From contig NC_134433.1 of assembly GCF_030867145.1 (NCBI RefSeq), positions 11,421,216 through 11,485,215 on the forward strand: DNA of 64,000 nt. Direction: 5' to 3'. How positions within the stretch are numbered: the first letter of the stretch is position 1; each line of letters begins with the position of its first letter. Source of the stretch: Opisthocomus hoazin. Lineage: Eukaryota > Chordata > Aves > Opisthocomiformes > Opisthocomidae. Below the pieces are notes generated by a model. The model was given only the letters and a program-made list of their open reading frames with translations. It had not been told where the DNA came from and did not search any database. Both the position numbers and the translations under genes were made by a program. Of this stretch, positions 1 through 11,600 are shown piece by piece.

Positions 1-735
1 CATACCCAGGGCGAACCGGCTCACGTGACGTTCGCTTCTGGCACAACGCTGCTCGGCTCGCAGGCTGAAAACATCCAACCGATTAAGGAAAAATGGCTGC
101 TTATAAATCAAATGAGGGACTGTCCCTGCCACTGTAATAAAACAGTGTCGAAACAAACACTAGCCTGTGCAGAGCAGACTCTGGCCAGGCTGCTGCTCAA
201 GTCTCGCCAGGATGAGTGTTTTTATTTGTATGCCAGATTATTTCGGTGCTATCATCCACTGCAGGAAAGAGTGCTGCACGCTGTCTGCAAAACTGGCAGC
301 CTCACCCACGTGGGACCGTGGGGATTTGGTGCCTTGTGCTGCGGAGAAGCACCCATGAAAAGCAAAAGGGAAAAAGCAAAACGCACTCTGTTGTCCAAAA
401 CACCCCGAACGCTGAACCCCACCTCAGCAGTGCCAGACCAGGAGGACGCACACGGAGCTCCGCGTGTGACGTGTGAGGTGCAGCCTGCAACGTAGGCGCT
501 CCGGATGCTCGCAGCCGGCTCGCACTCCCTCTGCCCTCCAGTCTCCGGCACTGCTCTGGGCGCAGCTCCGTAAGTGAGAGTTCAAAATTACTTCAACAGA
601 ACCAGAAAATGAAAAAAAACCCCAAAACCTGAAAGCCTGAGGCTGCCGACTATTTCCACACTTGGAGAAGTCATGTCTTTGATTCGGATTTGGAGGGCGG
701 CTGGGAAACCCAACTCCTGAAGGACTTTGATAACC
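1..735. other. No gene seen; 3' flank of SCARF1
   Basis: I see no exon with splice sites or recognisable protein on either strand. In human the next gene in this direction is SLC43A2, but no SLC43A2 coding sequence is visible here. The only sites of note are a palindromic E-box with flanks like a TFEB/USF CLEAR box (core CACGTG within about 21-29) and a minus-strand AATAAA at about 222-227. Either could be chance. Confidence 0.5.
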
Positions 736-741
736 TTTAAT
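736..741 (-). terminator. SCARF1: Candidate SCARF1 polyadenylation signal (ATTAAA)
   Basis: Read on the minus strand this is ATTAAA, about 1.1 kb beyond the SCARF1 stop codon. A second minus-strand AATAAA lies at about 222-227. No nearer canonical signal was found between 741 and 1873, so the SCARF1 3'UTR may be 1.1-1.7 kb long. Weak evidence: the hexamer alone is common by chance. Confidence 0.25.
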
Positions 742-1873
742 TTTCATTCAGAGCCTTTCATGTCGCACAGAATAACAGAAAAATATGCCAGAAACTTCTA
801 TCACTTAGATACATCTAAAACCTGTTCAACTGCAAATCCTCTTTAGCGTCTCGACCGCCTTGCGCGGGTGGCAGAGCCCTCGTGCCTGTGCCACCCAAGG
901 TCCTCTGGCTGTGCTGGAGATGCTGCAGCACCTTCACCGCATCTCAGCCACCCGTGGTGACGTGTTGCTGCAGCAGGAACGAGGTGTGGGAGGTGGCAGG
1001 AGCTTCGCGAACCTGCGGAAATGCCGTTTTCCGTGCAGTTTCCGTCCTTATCGGGGCCAGCAGAGCTCTGGGTGCCCAGGTTGACGGTCTCTGCCTGGCT
1101 GCCATATTTGCTCTTGCACAACTGCAGTTTGGTCTCATGAGGAATTTAAAAGGCCGTCGATAAACCCTGTGCCATGCCATGAGCCTTTCCATGTGCATAG
1201 TGACGAAGGCAGCCAGAGCCCGCCACAAAAACCAGAGCCACACAGATAAACCCCTGCAGACCCAGATACCCTTTGAGGTAAGCAGCTAAAATTAATTTTC
1301 ACTGAAGCTGCTTGTGACATCCATCATCTCACCCCAGCCCAGCTCCAAAAAATAATCCCCTCCAGCGAGAAGCACCTTTACAGCAAGAGGCTCCGAGCAG
1401 CACTTCCGGAGCTGGGACAGGGAAAGGTGAAAGCTGATGGGATGAAACTGGTTTTTTTGCCCATGCGTTTCCCAGCTGAGCTTCCAGCAACCCCAGTCCT
1501 GTTGATGAGGAGGACGTGTGTCCCCAGACCCAATGCTGGCAGGGACTAGAAGGTGCCACTGCTGCATCCAGAGCATCGCTGTCCCTCCGGGCTGCAGCAG
1601 ACACAAAATGGGGCACATAGGGGGAGCAGAGAGCAGCCCTGAAGCACCGCAGCCCCGTGGGTCTGCTGCAGCTGCAGCTCTCGGTGTCACCCGTCCTGCC
1701 GGCTGTGCCAGCCAGTGAGGGTCGCACCAGCAACATGGCACGGAGGAAAGGGGGTCAGTGGGAAGGCTCGATACTTCTCCAGTTCACAGCTCGGAGGGGG
1801 ACCTCGGCTCCCCCCATGCTGGGGTTGGGGGAGCCTCCGGGGGCTCCGCTGCCCCAGCCCAGGCCATGGTGGC

Positions 1874-4800
1874 TCAGGTGGCTGCAGGGGTGGCCGGTGG
1901 CTCCTTGGCGGGGCTGGGGGGAGGATCAGCACGGCCACTGGTCACGTTCTCATATTTCGGCTCTTCGTCCGGCGTTTCAAGGCTGGGGACTAACTCAGGG
2001 CTTTTGCCGCTCTCCACAGCACCCACGGCATCACTGGCCCCATCCTGGGCCTCGGTGCTTTTTGGCGAGGGAGATACGAGAAGGAAGGACTGTCTCTTCC
2101 CGGGGAGATGCTGGTGCTTGCCAGAGGACGTCTCAGCAGGAGCCTCTGGGACACTTTCCCTCTGCTTACAGCTATTCGCTGAGTCTCTGCGCTGCGCCAG
2201 GGCCCGGCGGGGTGGTTTCTGGATGCCCTCGATGCTCCTTCTCACCTTGGGCTCCTCCTTTGCAGCCCACTTGCCCCTCTGCAAGCTGCCCAGTCGCTTC
2301 AGCACAGCCTGGACTGGTCCCTCACCACCCCCCTCTGCCTTTGGGTCCTGCCCAGCCGTTCCCACCATCATGTAGATGGTGGTGACGTTGGGCTCCTTCC
2401 CCTTCGCCTCCCAACTGCTGGATTTTGCAGCCGCTTCAAGAGCCTCCACTCTTTGGGCCACGTGCCTGGTGCTGGACACCACCCGCCGGCGTCCCCCCGG
2501 GGTGGCGCGGGGCGATGGCCGGTGGCTTTCCTCCCCCTTGCCAAGGGGCTCAGGGCTCTCATAGCAATCGCTGGCTGGTCGTTCAGTGGGGATCTCAGCT
2601 GCTGTGTCCCCCGGCGGTGAGGACAGCTTGGATGGGCCCCATGGGGTCTTGGGCTTCCGCCCAGGGCTGGGGGTCTCTGCTGCCCCAAATTTCGTCCCCT
2701 CAGCAAAGGACACAGAGGGCCGCTTGGCCTTGGCAATGCTGGAGGTGCGAGGGATGGCGAAGGGCTGCGAGACATCCTCAGAGTCAAAGGCGGATGGGTC
2801 CGGGAGCGCCCCGCCGGGGGGGGACGCCCCATCCTGCAGCTCAGCCCCCCCCAGCAGCGGGATGCCTGCAGGAGAAGGGGACGAGAGTTAGGGGACAACA
2901 CACTCGGGGACATCGGGACAGTGGCTGATGCAACAGGATTGTCCCTGGGAGCATTTCCGTGGGAGGAGGTTGTGAAATGGAGCTGCCCACACCAGGCACG
3001 TCCCATCACGTGAGGCCAAGCACGGCCCCAGTGTGTCCTTGCACCCAGGAAAATGAGGGTATGGAAATAATTGCTGCTTGTGCCCAGCACCCATCCCTGG
3101 GACACCCAAGGTCGGTAACGGAGCAGGATTGACCCCAGGCAGCCCAGAAGTGCTGAGGACAGCCGGGGAGAGGAGGAGCAGGCACGGACATCACCTTCTT
3201 TGGGAGGGACGGAGTACTCAGGTCCCTCATTGTCAGTGTCGAAGGAGGAGAAGGAGCTGTCTGAAACCCACGCAGCTGACGGTGGCTCGATGAAGCTGGG
3301 GTTGAAGGGGATTTCCGTGTCGTGGTGGGAAACTGGGGAAGACAAGACACCCAGCTGAGCTCGGGCACCCCAGCGTGCTGCTCAGGGCTGGGGTGGGAGA
3401 GCAGCGCCTGCCCCGAGCCATGCAGTGGGGCGAGGGGCAGTGCGGACTCCCCCCCCAGTGCTGATGAAGCAGAGAGCACCGGGTAGGGGTGACACCCTGG
3501 AAGGGCTGTCAGCAGCTCTGCGGTTTTTACCTGTGACTTTGGGAAGTTTGTAGCCTCCCAGGGAAAAGCAAGGCATCATAGCACTGAGGTTTGCCAGCAC
3601 CCCCCGCACGTGGTGCTTCATCCTGGCCACCACGTCGTCGTCCGGCACGGCTGCCCTGCGCAGGGGAGATGGGTGTGAAGGGATGCAGGAGAGACGGTTT
3701 TGCATCAAAGGATGAAAAATATAACAAATACCTGTCTCTAGCATCCGCTGGGCCAGCTCCACAGCAACAGCAGGCGACGCAGAGCAGCAGCAGCAGGAGA
3801 GGGACAAGGATGGCGGCTGCCAGGGCCCCGTGGTCCTTCAAACCTATGTGGAGAGGATGAGTTGAGTCGGTGTGTCCTGTGGCTGCCGAGCTGTAGAGCC
3901 ACTCTGCACAGAGAGTGCAAGAGCTGGCAGCTCGTGGCAGGGCCAGGAGCCTGCGCTGCAGCCTCCCAGCACCTCCGTCCCCAGCGAGGATGTTACGCTC
4001 CCTTGACCGCTGCCAAGGAGTAAATTTGTGCTTGCACTTACTCAACACGCAGTCACCGCGCACGGGGTGGCAGGTTCCCCGGGAGCACTGGCAGGGCGAG
4101 GAGCAGTTCACGCCAAAATACCCCTCTGGGCAGGTGTCGTTGCAGCTGGAAGAGAGAGGAAAGGAGGGGAAATGCCCCCGGGGAGAGTGGACCCCCAGCC
4201 CTGCCCCGCTCCCGGCGTTACCTGGCTCCCCAGTAGCCCGCCTGGCAGACGCACTCTCCTGACACGGGGTCGCAGCTCCCTGCAACACATTCGGAGCAGA
4301 GGAGCTGGCATCCATCACCGAAGGTGCCCGCGGGGCAGGAGCTGTTGCAGCTGCCAAGACAGAGTGTGAAGCATCAGCCCGCTGCGCCCCGGAGCAGGGA
4401 CCCCCTGCGAGGACCGGTGGCCTGATCCTGGGCATACCTGGGTCCCGTCCAGCCGGGCTCGCAGTGCGGGCAGGACCCGGTCTCTGGGTCGCAGACCTCC
4501 CCGCGCCGGCAGCGGGGACATGGCTGGAGGCAGTCCTCACCGTGGAAGCCGGGTGTGCAGGGCTCCTGGCAGAGGGTCCCGTTCCAGCCAGGCTGGCAGG
4601 CCAGGCAGAAGCCGTCCACGGGCGAGCAGGGCTGGCTGCGCTTGCAGCTCCCGCAGCTGCATGGGCAGAGGGGCAGTGATGCCTCGACGCCCACCCATGG
4701 AGCCCCCAAATGCAGGTTTCACCCCACACCAGCACTGAGCATCAGTTCGGACCATGGGGAAATCCCGTACAGCGCCCAACGCCCTGTGGTAGGAAGAGGG

Positions 4801-7004
4801 CAGGAGGCAAGCGGGGAGAGATGTGGATTTATCACCCTGGGGAGCGGGGCCGGATTTTAGGATGACACCAGTGCTTTCTGCTGGCATTAGCGAGATGTTT
4901 CTTTTGGGGCAACACTGATGATCCAACCAGGGGTGCTCAGACCCCCGAGGACGGGTCTCGCTGCCCAGCCAAAGAGACAGGCACGACTGCCACGTCTTCT
5001 CCCCCAGGGTCTGGCTGCAGCCCCTGGGTACCCGCAGGAGCCCCCCCCGCCTCCCCCCAGCTCACCTGTGCACGCACTGAGACCCGTATTTCCCCGCCGG
5101 ACAGGGATCCCGGCAGCTCCTGCCCTGGTAGCCGGGGCTGCAGCTGCAGTGCCCACTGAGGGGGCTGCAGGAGCCGTGCACGCAGTCGCAGCGCCGCTGG
5201 CACGCCGGCCCCCAAAACCCAGCCTTGCATTCGCACTTGCCCGTCTCCTGGGCGCAGGGCGAGAGGCTGCAGGAGCATTTGAAGCTGCACCTCCTACCCC
5301 ACCAGCCCGGCAGGCAGCGGCAGTGGCCGGTGAGGGGGTCGCAGTGGGAGCTGGCGGGGTTGCACTGGCATTGCTTCTTGCAGGTGGGTGCCCACCAGCC
5401 CGGCTCGCAGCGGCAGGCGCCGGTGAGGGGGTCGCAGCGGCCGTGGGGGCCGCACTGGCAGGGGAACTGGCAGAGCCCTCCCCAGTGGTTGGGGTCGCAG
5501 GTGCAGCGCCCGCTCGCCGGGTCGCAGCGCCCATTGGGGTGGCATGGGCAGCTCCGCTTGCAGTCGGGGCCCCAGTACTGCTCGGGACAGCCTGTGAAGG
5601 GAAGGAGACGGGCAGCACAGGGGGGACGGGGAAGCCTGGCAGCCCCCCCAGCATCCAGGCTGGCAAAGGGGATGGCGAGGGCTGAGCCCTGGGGAAGTAC
5701 TCACGGGACTTGCAGTCTGCTCCGAAGAAGCCGGGTTGGCAGCGGCAAACCCCAGGTTTCACGCACACCTCGTCCGCCCCGCAGGCATCCTCCCCCTCAC
5801 ACAGTGCTGTCGGTGGCAGGGTGGGCACGTCAGCACACGATGGCCCCCCCGGGCTCGCGCCCCGCTGCCGGACCACCCGGCCACCTCGCGCCAGGGCAGC
5901 CTTCCCGGGGAAACCACCATCCCGCTTCCCGCTCCATCCCTCCGGCCGAGCCGCAGCACCATCAGCAGCTTGCTGGGTGGGTGCTTGAGGGTCCCCACAG
6001 TACAGCACCCCATCGCCGCTGCTCGAGGAGAGCCGCAGGGCTTCTGCACAACACCCATCGCCGCAGAGGAGCCACCCGGCCAAGAGCAGGGACCGAGCTT
6101 TGGGCTTCATCGCCATCCATCACTCACCGGCCGTGCACTCCTGCCCTTCCTGCCTCCAGCCGGGGCAGCACGCCGGGCCGGTGGGGAGCCTGCGGGAGAG
6201 ACGCAGGGGCCGTCAGCCGGGGCAGGGGTCCCGGGGCCGGTGCGGGTTCATATACAGCTTCACAGCTTCAGTTAAGGCTAAACGAATGTGGGCGCTTGCC
6301 CCGGCTGGGCCCGGTGGGTGGGGAAGCAGCGCGGTCCCGGGGGCATCGCTCCGGAAGGAAACCAACAAAATAGTAGGAAATTTAAGAGGCTGCAGCCCGA
6401 GCGGGCGGCGGGGCTGGGCGGTGGGGCAGGCCTGCCCGGCTCTGCCGCTACGGAGCCCGGGCAGGGTCCCCAACGCTCTGGGAGCAGCTCAGAGCTTTGC
6501 CAGCGAGCCAGAACAAGGGCACCAAGGTGGAGGCAAGAAAGGGCGCTGCCGTCGATGGCGAGGCCAATGGGAGGCAAAGCAGCAGCGAAGCAGCGGGGAC
6601 GTCAGCTCCAAAAGCCCTTTTGGTTTCTCTCCTGGTGGACGATGAACATTTTGCCATTGTCCTGCACCCCCTCGTTGCCCCATGCACTGGGGGTGCCTGA
6701 GAAATAACCCCTGGAGAAGGGCTCTGACTGCCCCAAGTGCCCATGCGTGCCCCAACCACATTCCCCAGCATCACCCCAGTCTCTGCGCCCACGCAGTGTC
6801 AGGCTGTAGATCTCCATCCATGGAAGGACAGACGGACGATGACCCCCTGGAGCAGCCGAGAAGCCCCAGGAGATGGAGGGGGATGAGGGGGGACCCCCGT
6901 GGCACCTACCTGCAGACGTTCCTGCCATCAGGGTCCAGCTCCTGGGCAGAGCTCTGCACCCACAGCCACAGCTGGAGGCAGAGGATGGGCCGGGCGCTCC
7001 CCAT
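1874..7004 (-). CDS. SCARF1: Scavenger receptor class F member 1 (SREC-I), complete
   Basis: Single-pass endothelial and phagocyte receptor that takes up modified LDL and apoptotic material. Coding exons, 5' to 3': 7004-6910, 6189-6128, 5806-5705, 5591-5066, 4656-4438, 4350-4222, 4145-4042, 3843-3732, 3655-3531, 3332-3195, 2865-1874. All introns are GT-AG, phases are kept, and the joined frame is 867 aa (human about 830). Exon 1 holds a signal peptide ending near SSAQ, then ELDPDGRNVC. The start of the mature region has the family signature CCPGWRQEGQEC and DEVCVKPGVCRC. Residues about 55-412 are cysteine-rich EGF/laminin-type repeats (CDPxxGxCxC). The transmembrane helix is at about 417-440 (AAILVPLLLLLLCVACCCC). 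A long Ser/Pro/Lys-rich cytoplasmic tail follows, most of it in the 992-nt last exon. N-glycosylation sequons (NSS, NDT, NCS) sit in the ectodomain. RILP lies just upstream on the same strand. Identification is very secure; UTR limits are not. Confidence 0.96.
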
Positions 7005-7915
7005 CCCGGCGGGGCACAAGGGCCCGAGTCCCTGCAGCTCCCCAGACCCGCGCCGGCGTCCGTCTGTCCCGTCCGTCTGTCCCGTCCCTCCCGTAGCGCG
7101 GCCTCTTCCTCCCTCCAGCCTTGGGTTTCTTCCTGAGGAAATGTGGGAGGAGGCGCCCCGATCCAGACGTCAGGGGTGCGGCGGGGAGGGGGAGGCAGGG
7201 AATGCCACCGCACGGGCTATCTTTGGCCCTTGGTGCCACCCTGGCAGCAGCAACAGGCGGCCAGGGGCTCGGCGAAGCCACGCAGGGGCTGGTGCCTGGC
7301 TGCACATCTCCCCTGCAGCCATCCCGCTCCCCCTGCGCTGTCCTCCATCGCCCCCAGAGCTGTTCTTCCCAACGTCCCCCCAACCCACATCAGGCGTCCG
7401 CTGCCTTCCCCTGCTCTGACGCCCCGTGAGCCACCCCACGGCGCTGCTGGCCCCCAGCTGAGGCTGAGAGGTGGGGTCCCCACGTCCCCCACGGGGACAC
7501 TGCGTGCCCCAGGCTGCCCTTCGAACCGCTGCTGGCCACCATCCCACCTCGCCGGCTCCCCAGGAGCTTTGTGTCAGCAGATGCACAGGAAACACCTTTT
7601 TCCTACCCAAGGTTGGCTCGGCTGAGGGGGCCCCCGGGCTGGAAGGACACCGCTCCCGCTGGCACGCGGGACTTAACTCCATCGCGCCTACCGCTTCAGC
7701 CTCTGCAGCTCCACTCCCCATCACAGCTGACCCCCCCAAAGGGGCTCCGGGGTCTGGGACAGTGCAGCTGGCCACTGCCCTTTGCATCAGCGCACGAAAA
7801 GCGACGGCTACGCTGGAGAACTGCGGCTGAAGCCCAGCAGCATCACCCAGCCCTTCCCAAGCAAGGCGAGCACGGAGGCTGCAGCGGGGACCTCGGAGGA
7901 GAAACGAGAGACTGA
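7005..7915. other. Intergenic interval between SCARF1 and RILP; SCARF1 promoter side
   Basis: No coding exon recognised. It should contain the SCARF1 5'UTR and promoter (reading leftward from about 7.1 kb) and the end of the RILP transcript. A short direct repeat with a core like CGTCTGTCCCGTC occurs around 7062-7095. There is no TATA box or clear CCAAT box next to the SCARF1 start. Purine-rich GGAA clusters near 7105-7160 could be ETS sites but are not diagnostic. Confidence 0.4.
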
Positions 7916-7921
7916 TTTATT
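7916..7921 (-). terminator. RILP: Probable RILP polyadenylation signal (AATAAA)
   Basis: Minus-strand AATAAA about 755 nt beyond the RILP stop codon, the first canonical hexamer I found downstream. If used, RILP has a 3'UTR of about 0.75 kb (8676 down to about 7895). The interval 7922-8676 shows no other gene. It has a G-run near 8214-8222 and a second near 8240. Confidence 0.5.
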
Positions 7922-8676
7922 TCCAACTCCAGTTCTAGAGCTACAAAGTACCTGACCCGAGGGGATCGACTTGTCCCCATGAATATGAGGATTATTCCAG
8001 TCTGACAGTTCCCAGCAGTAGCAGGAAGTGGTTCCAGTACAAAACCAATTCACCCCATGCCTGAAAAGTGCAGGAGTGGCACTTGAGGTGCTTATCCCGA
8101 CTGCTCCCAGACACCCGGTGCAGCGTGCCCAGCCCCTCCCAGCCGTGTGGTGACCCCGGGACTGCGCCCAGCCCGGCCTGGGCACCCCAACTCGACCTTC
8201 ACATTGCAGGGATGGGGGGGGGGGAGGTATGAGTGGAAAGGGGGGGGAGCGAAATAACCCCAGCAGGGCAGGATCCGGTGATGGGATCCTGGGCTGTGAG
8301 CAGAAGTGCTTGGTGGAAAGAGCCACCAGCAGACGGGGAGAGCCCTTTGGGGTGCGGCAGCAGGAAAGGGGTGCAGACCCCCACCACACTGAGAAGTGGG
8401 GAGTGGGGCCACGGCTGCGCGGGACCCCCATGGGCACAACGAAAGGGTGACTGATGGGCAGAGACGCCCGGAGGTGCTGAGCCATCCCGTGCCAGGCCAG
8501 TACCCCACAGATGAGTGTCCCAGCGGGTTTGGAGGAAGGCTGCCCACGCTGCGGCTTCGCCGTCACCATGGCATGGGGAAGCGGCCAGGGCTGTCGTGCC
8601 ACTCTCGAAGATGCCAGGAGAAAAGGAGCCGGGAAGCGCTGCTGCGAGGCCAGACCCGGCTGCTGTTCAGGTGGGG

Positions 8677-11600
8677 TCAGAGGGGCGGCGTGGCTCTGTC
8701 GGAGGAGCCGGCCACCGGCTCCCTCGCTCCCTCCGGCTCCAGCTGCGTGTCCAGCGAGTCGATGACTTCCCAGGCTCCGGAGCAGCTGGATGTGGGGGTG
8801 TCTTTGCTGCCGCCCTGATACCACAGCCCAAAACTGCAGAGAGAGCAGATAACGGCTGTGGGGGAGGAGAGCCTTCCCAGGGAAGCGGCCAGATCCCAGC
8901 CTCCCTCTGCGCATGGTGCTGGCGGCGAGGCGCAGCCCGGCTGCGAGCCCCTGGGAGCGTGCGGCAGCCCCGGGGCAGCAGCAAGGCTTCCCTGCCCAGG
9001 ACAATGCAGATCCCCCCCCGAACCAAGTGACCCTGCTGTGGCAGCAGCCCTGCCAGCCCCACGCCGGGCAGCCCAGCCCCATCCTCGTCGTACGCACCAA
9101 GCTCGGCGGGTGCCAGCTCCACACCGAGCCCCAGACCTCTCCGCCGGCAGAGCCACCCATCCCCAGCAGCACCAGAGCGTGGGCGCAAACTTACAAGCTC
9201 CTAATTCTGGATTCGGGAGGCTGAGCATCCACGCAGTCTGCACCTCGAGCTGGGAGCCAGGAGCCGTTGTCTTCATCGCTGCAGCACAAAGGAGCGGGGT
9301 AAAAACCTGCGCCGAGTCACAGGCTCGCCACGAGTGAGTGCCAGAGCCACCCTGGGCTCCCTCCCGAGCCAAGCAGGGTCCCCCGCAGAGCCAGGGGCAC
9401 AGGGACCAGGGCTGCTGTCCCCATGAATCCCCCTCAGGCTGCGACCTGCCACGAAGCCACAGCCAGCCGGAGCGACGCTCGCGTCCCGGACACAGCCGCA
9501 CTCCATGGCAAGCCCAGCCCCAGCTCGGTGATTGGAAGCCACCAGGCTCTCCAGACAGCAGCTTCAAACCCCCAGTGCTCCGTCAGCGGACGCTGTGTCC
9601 CTGGCTGCCACCGCAGTGAAGTCTGTGGGCTTCTCACCCCCCGCGGCAAGCGCACGCTGCTCCAGGGGAACAGACCGAGAATCGGCACCACCGGCCACGG
9701 CTCGGGGCCAAGGCGGGTGACAGCCAGGCCTCGCAGGGGAGCAGGGTGACAGACGAGAGGCGACTGCAGGGCAGCACTCACAGCACCTATCCTCGCCAGG
9801 CAGTGAGGCGAGCGGGCAGGACCCGACACCCCCAGACCCCGCCGCTGCCAGCAGACCCCGACACAAGCGAGCAGCAGGTTTCAGCAGCACAGAAGAGCTC
9901 AGCCCCCTTCAGACCTTTATTAAAGCCCCTAAAAGCCAGTGAGATCCAGCTCCCCCCACGCCATACAGCAGCTTTAGCGCAGGATTCGCCCCCCCAGCGC
10001 CGGCAGATGTGCAGAGCCGGGGCTGGTGCCCGGCAGCGTCCTGCCCTCCCCATCGTGAGAAGCCAATGCTGCCCACGAACGTCTTGCAGAGCCAAGTCCC
10101 CAGGGAACATCGCCACTGTCATCTTCAAAGGCTCCCCACTGGACAGCCTCCAACTGCACAGCGCAGGGACCAGCCTGCCTCGTCCAGCAGTCCCAGTGCC
10201 ACCACCTCACCACCCTTTCGCCACATCCACGCAGGGACAAGCGGCGTTCGGTCAGGCCATCGGCGACTGGTGACAGGGAGACGCAAGTTGCAGCAAAGAG
10301 CCCAGCCCCTGCGGCGTTCCCAGGGCTAAGCCAGAGGAAGACATCAACTGCAGACACGAAACCTTTGATCTCTGGCAGGAGGCAGGGAGGAGGCAGCTCT
10401 TGGCCTGGGCGAGTTCCCTTCCAGGCTGTCACACCACACGGAAACACCGGAGCCTGCCAGCCGTCATGGGAGGCTCCCCGTCCGCCGCGGCCAGCCGGAC
10501 TCACCTGCTCGCCGACTCCTCCGTCGTTCCCAGCATTTTGGCTCTGATTTTTTTTCTCTGTCTTTTGATAGTCGACTTCATCGCATCCAGGAAGAAGCTG
10601 GGAACTCTCTCTTCGTTCAGCAGCTCCCTGGCAAAAAGCAGCCGGGTGGTTAACCGAGAGCCTGGCAAAGAAATCCGCCCCAACTGCGCCAGGAGCAGCC
10701 TCTGCTGGGCCACGGGTGGCTGCAGGGACGGGAGGGACCCGGCTCGCTACCCCACGCCGCCGCGCCAGGACTCACCGCTGGTAATAGGCCAGCTCCTCCT
10801 GCACCAGGAACAGGTTGGTCTTCAGCTCGTTCCGCTCTTGCAGGATCTGCTGCAGCTCTTCCTTGGAGAAGCAGCAGTGAGCAGGGCTCCTGCCCGCGTC
10901 CTGGTGCTGCGGCTCCTCTGCGGGCAACGGTGCTCCTTCCTGCAGGGACAGAGAGCGTCAGCAGCAAGCGGAGACCCCGAAGCCCCCACCCAAAGGCTGG
11001 GTGCCACGTGCCCGCAGAGATGGAAAAGTCTCAGGAATGAGTTTGATAGTCCCGAGCCGCTGCAGCCCTCCACGGGCCACGGTGGGTCCCCAGCTCAGCC
11101 AGCACCTGCCACCCATCACCACGTGCTCTGAGTCCCACCCAGCTTTTCCTCCCATCACCTCTCCTCGCTCACTCCTGCCTCCATCCCTACCAATTTTTAC
11201 GGACATGGCAGACACCGCACTGTTTGATTGTCAGCAGTGGGGCTTACTCGAGCAGCCGTGTCCTGCTGGCAGCCGGCGGGTCCGGGCACGCCAGGAGCCT
11301 CGCACAAGACTGGGAAGGTTGGGTCGGCGTCGGCGATGCCCTGCGGCAGCGGGGCCCTGGGCTCAGACTCACCAGGCTGGGCTTTGGCCGCAGGGTCTCA
11401 CAGGCGGTCCTGCTCCTCCTGCTCGTTTCCCTCTGGGTTTGCAGCATCGCAGCCTCCAGGTCTGCCTTCTTCTCCAGCGCGCTCTTGAGCTGAGCCTGCA
11501 CCACGGCCACCTTGTGACGCAGGTCCTCGTTCATGGCCATAAAGCGATGCAGTTGCTCCTGCAGCTGGAGGGCCGGGGGCAGCCGACGGTGAGGGACAGC

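Noticed and set aside
4887-6116. 409-codon minus-strand open frame across SCARF1 exons 3-4
   Set aside because: Only parts of it, in changing frames, are SCARF1 exons; the rest is intron read-through. The true start is in exon 1 at 7004.
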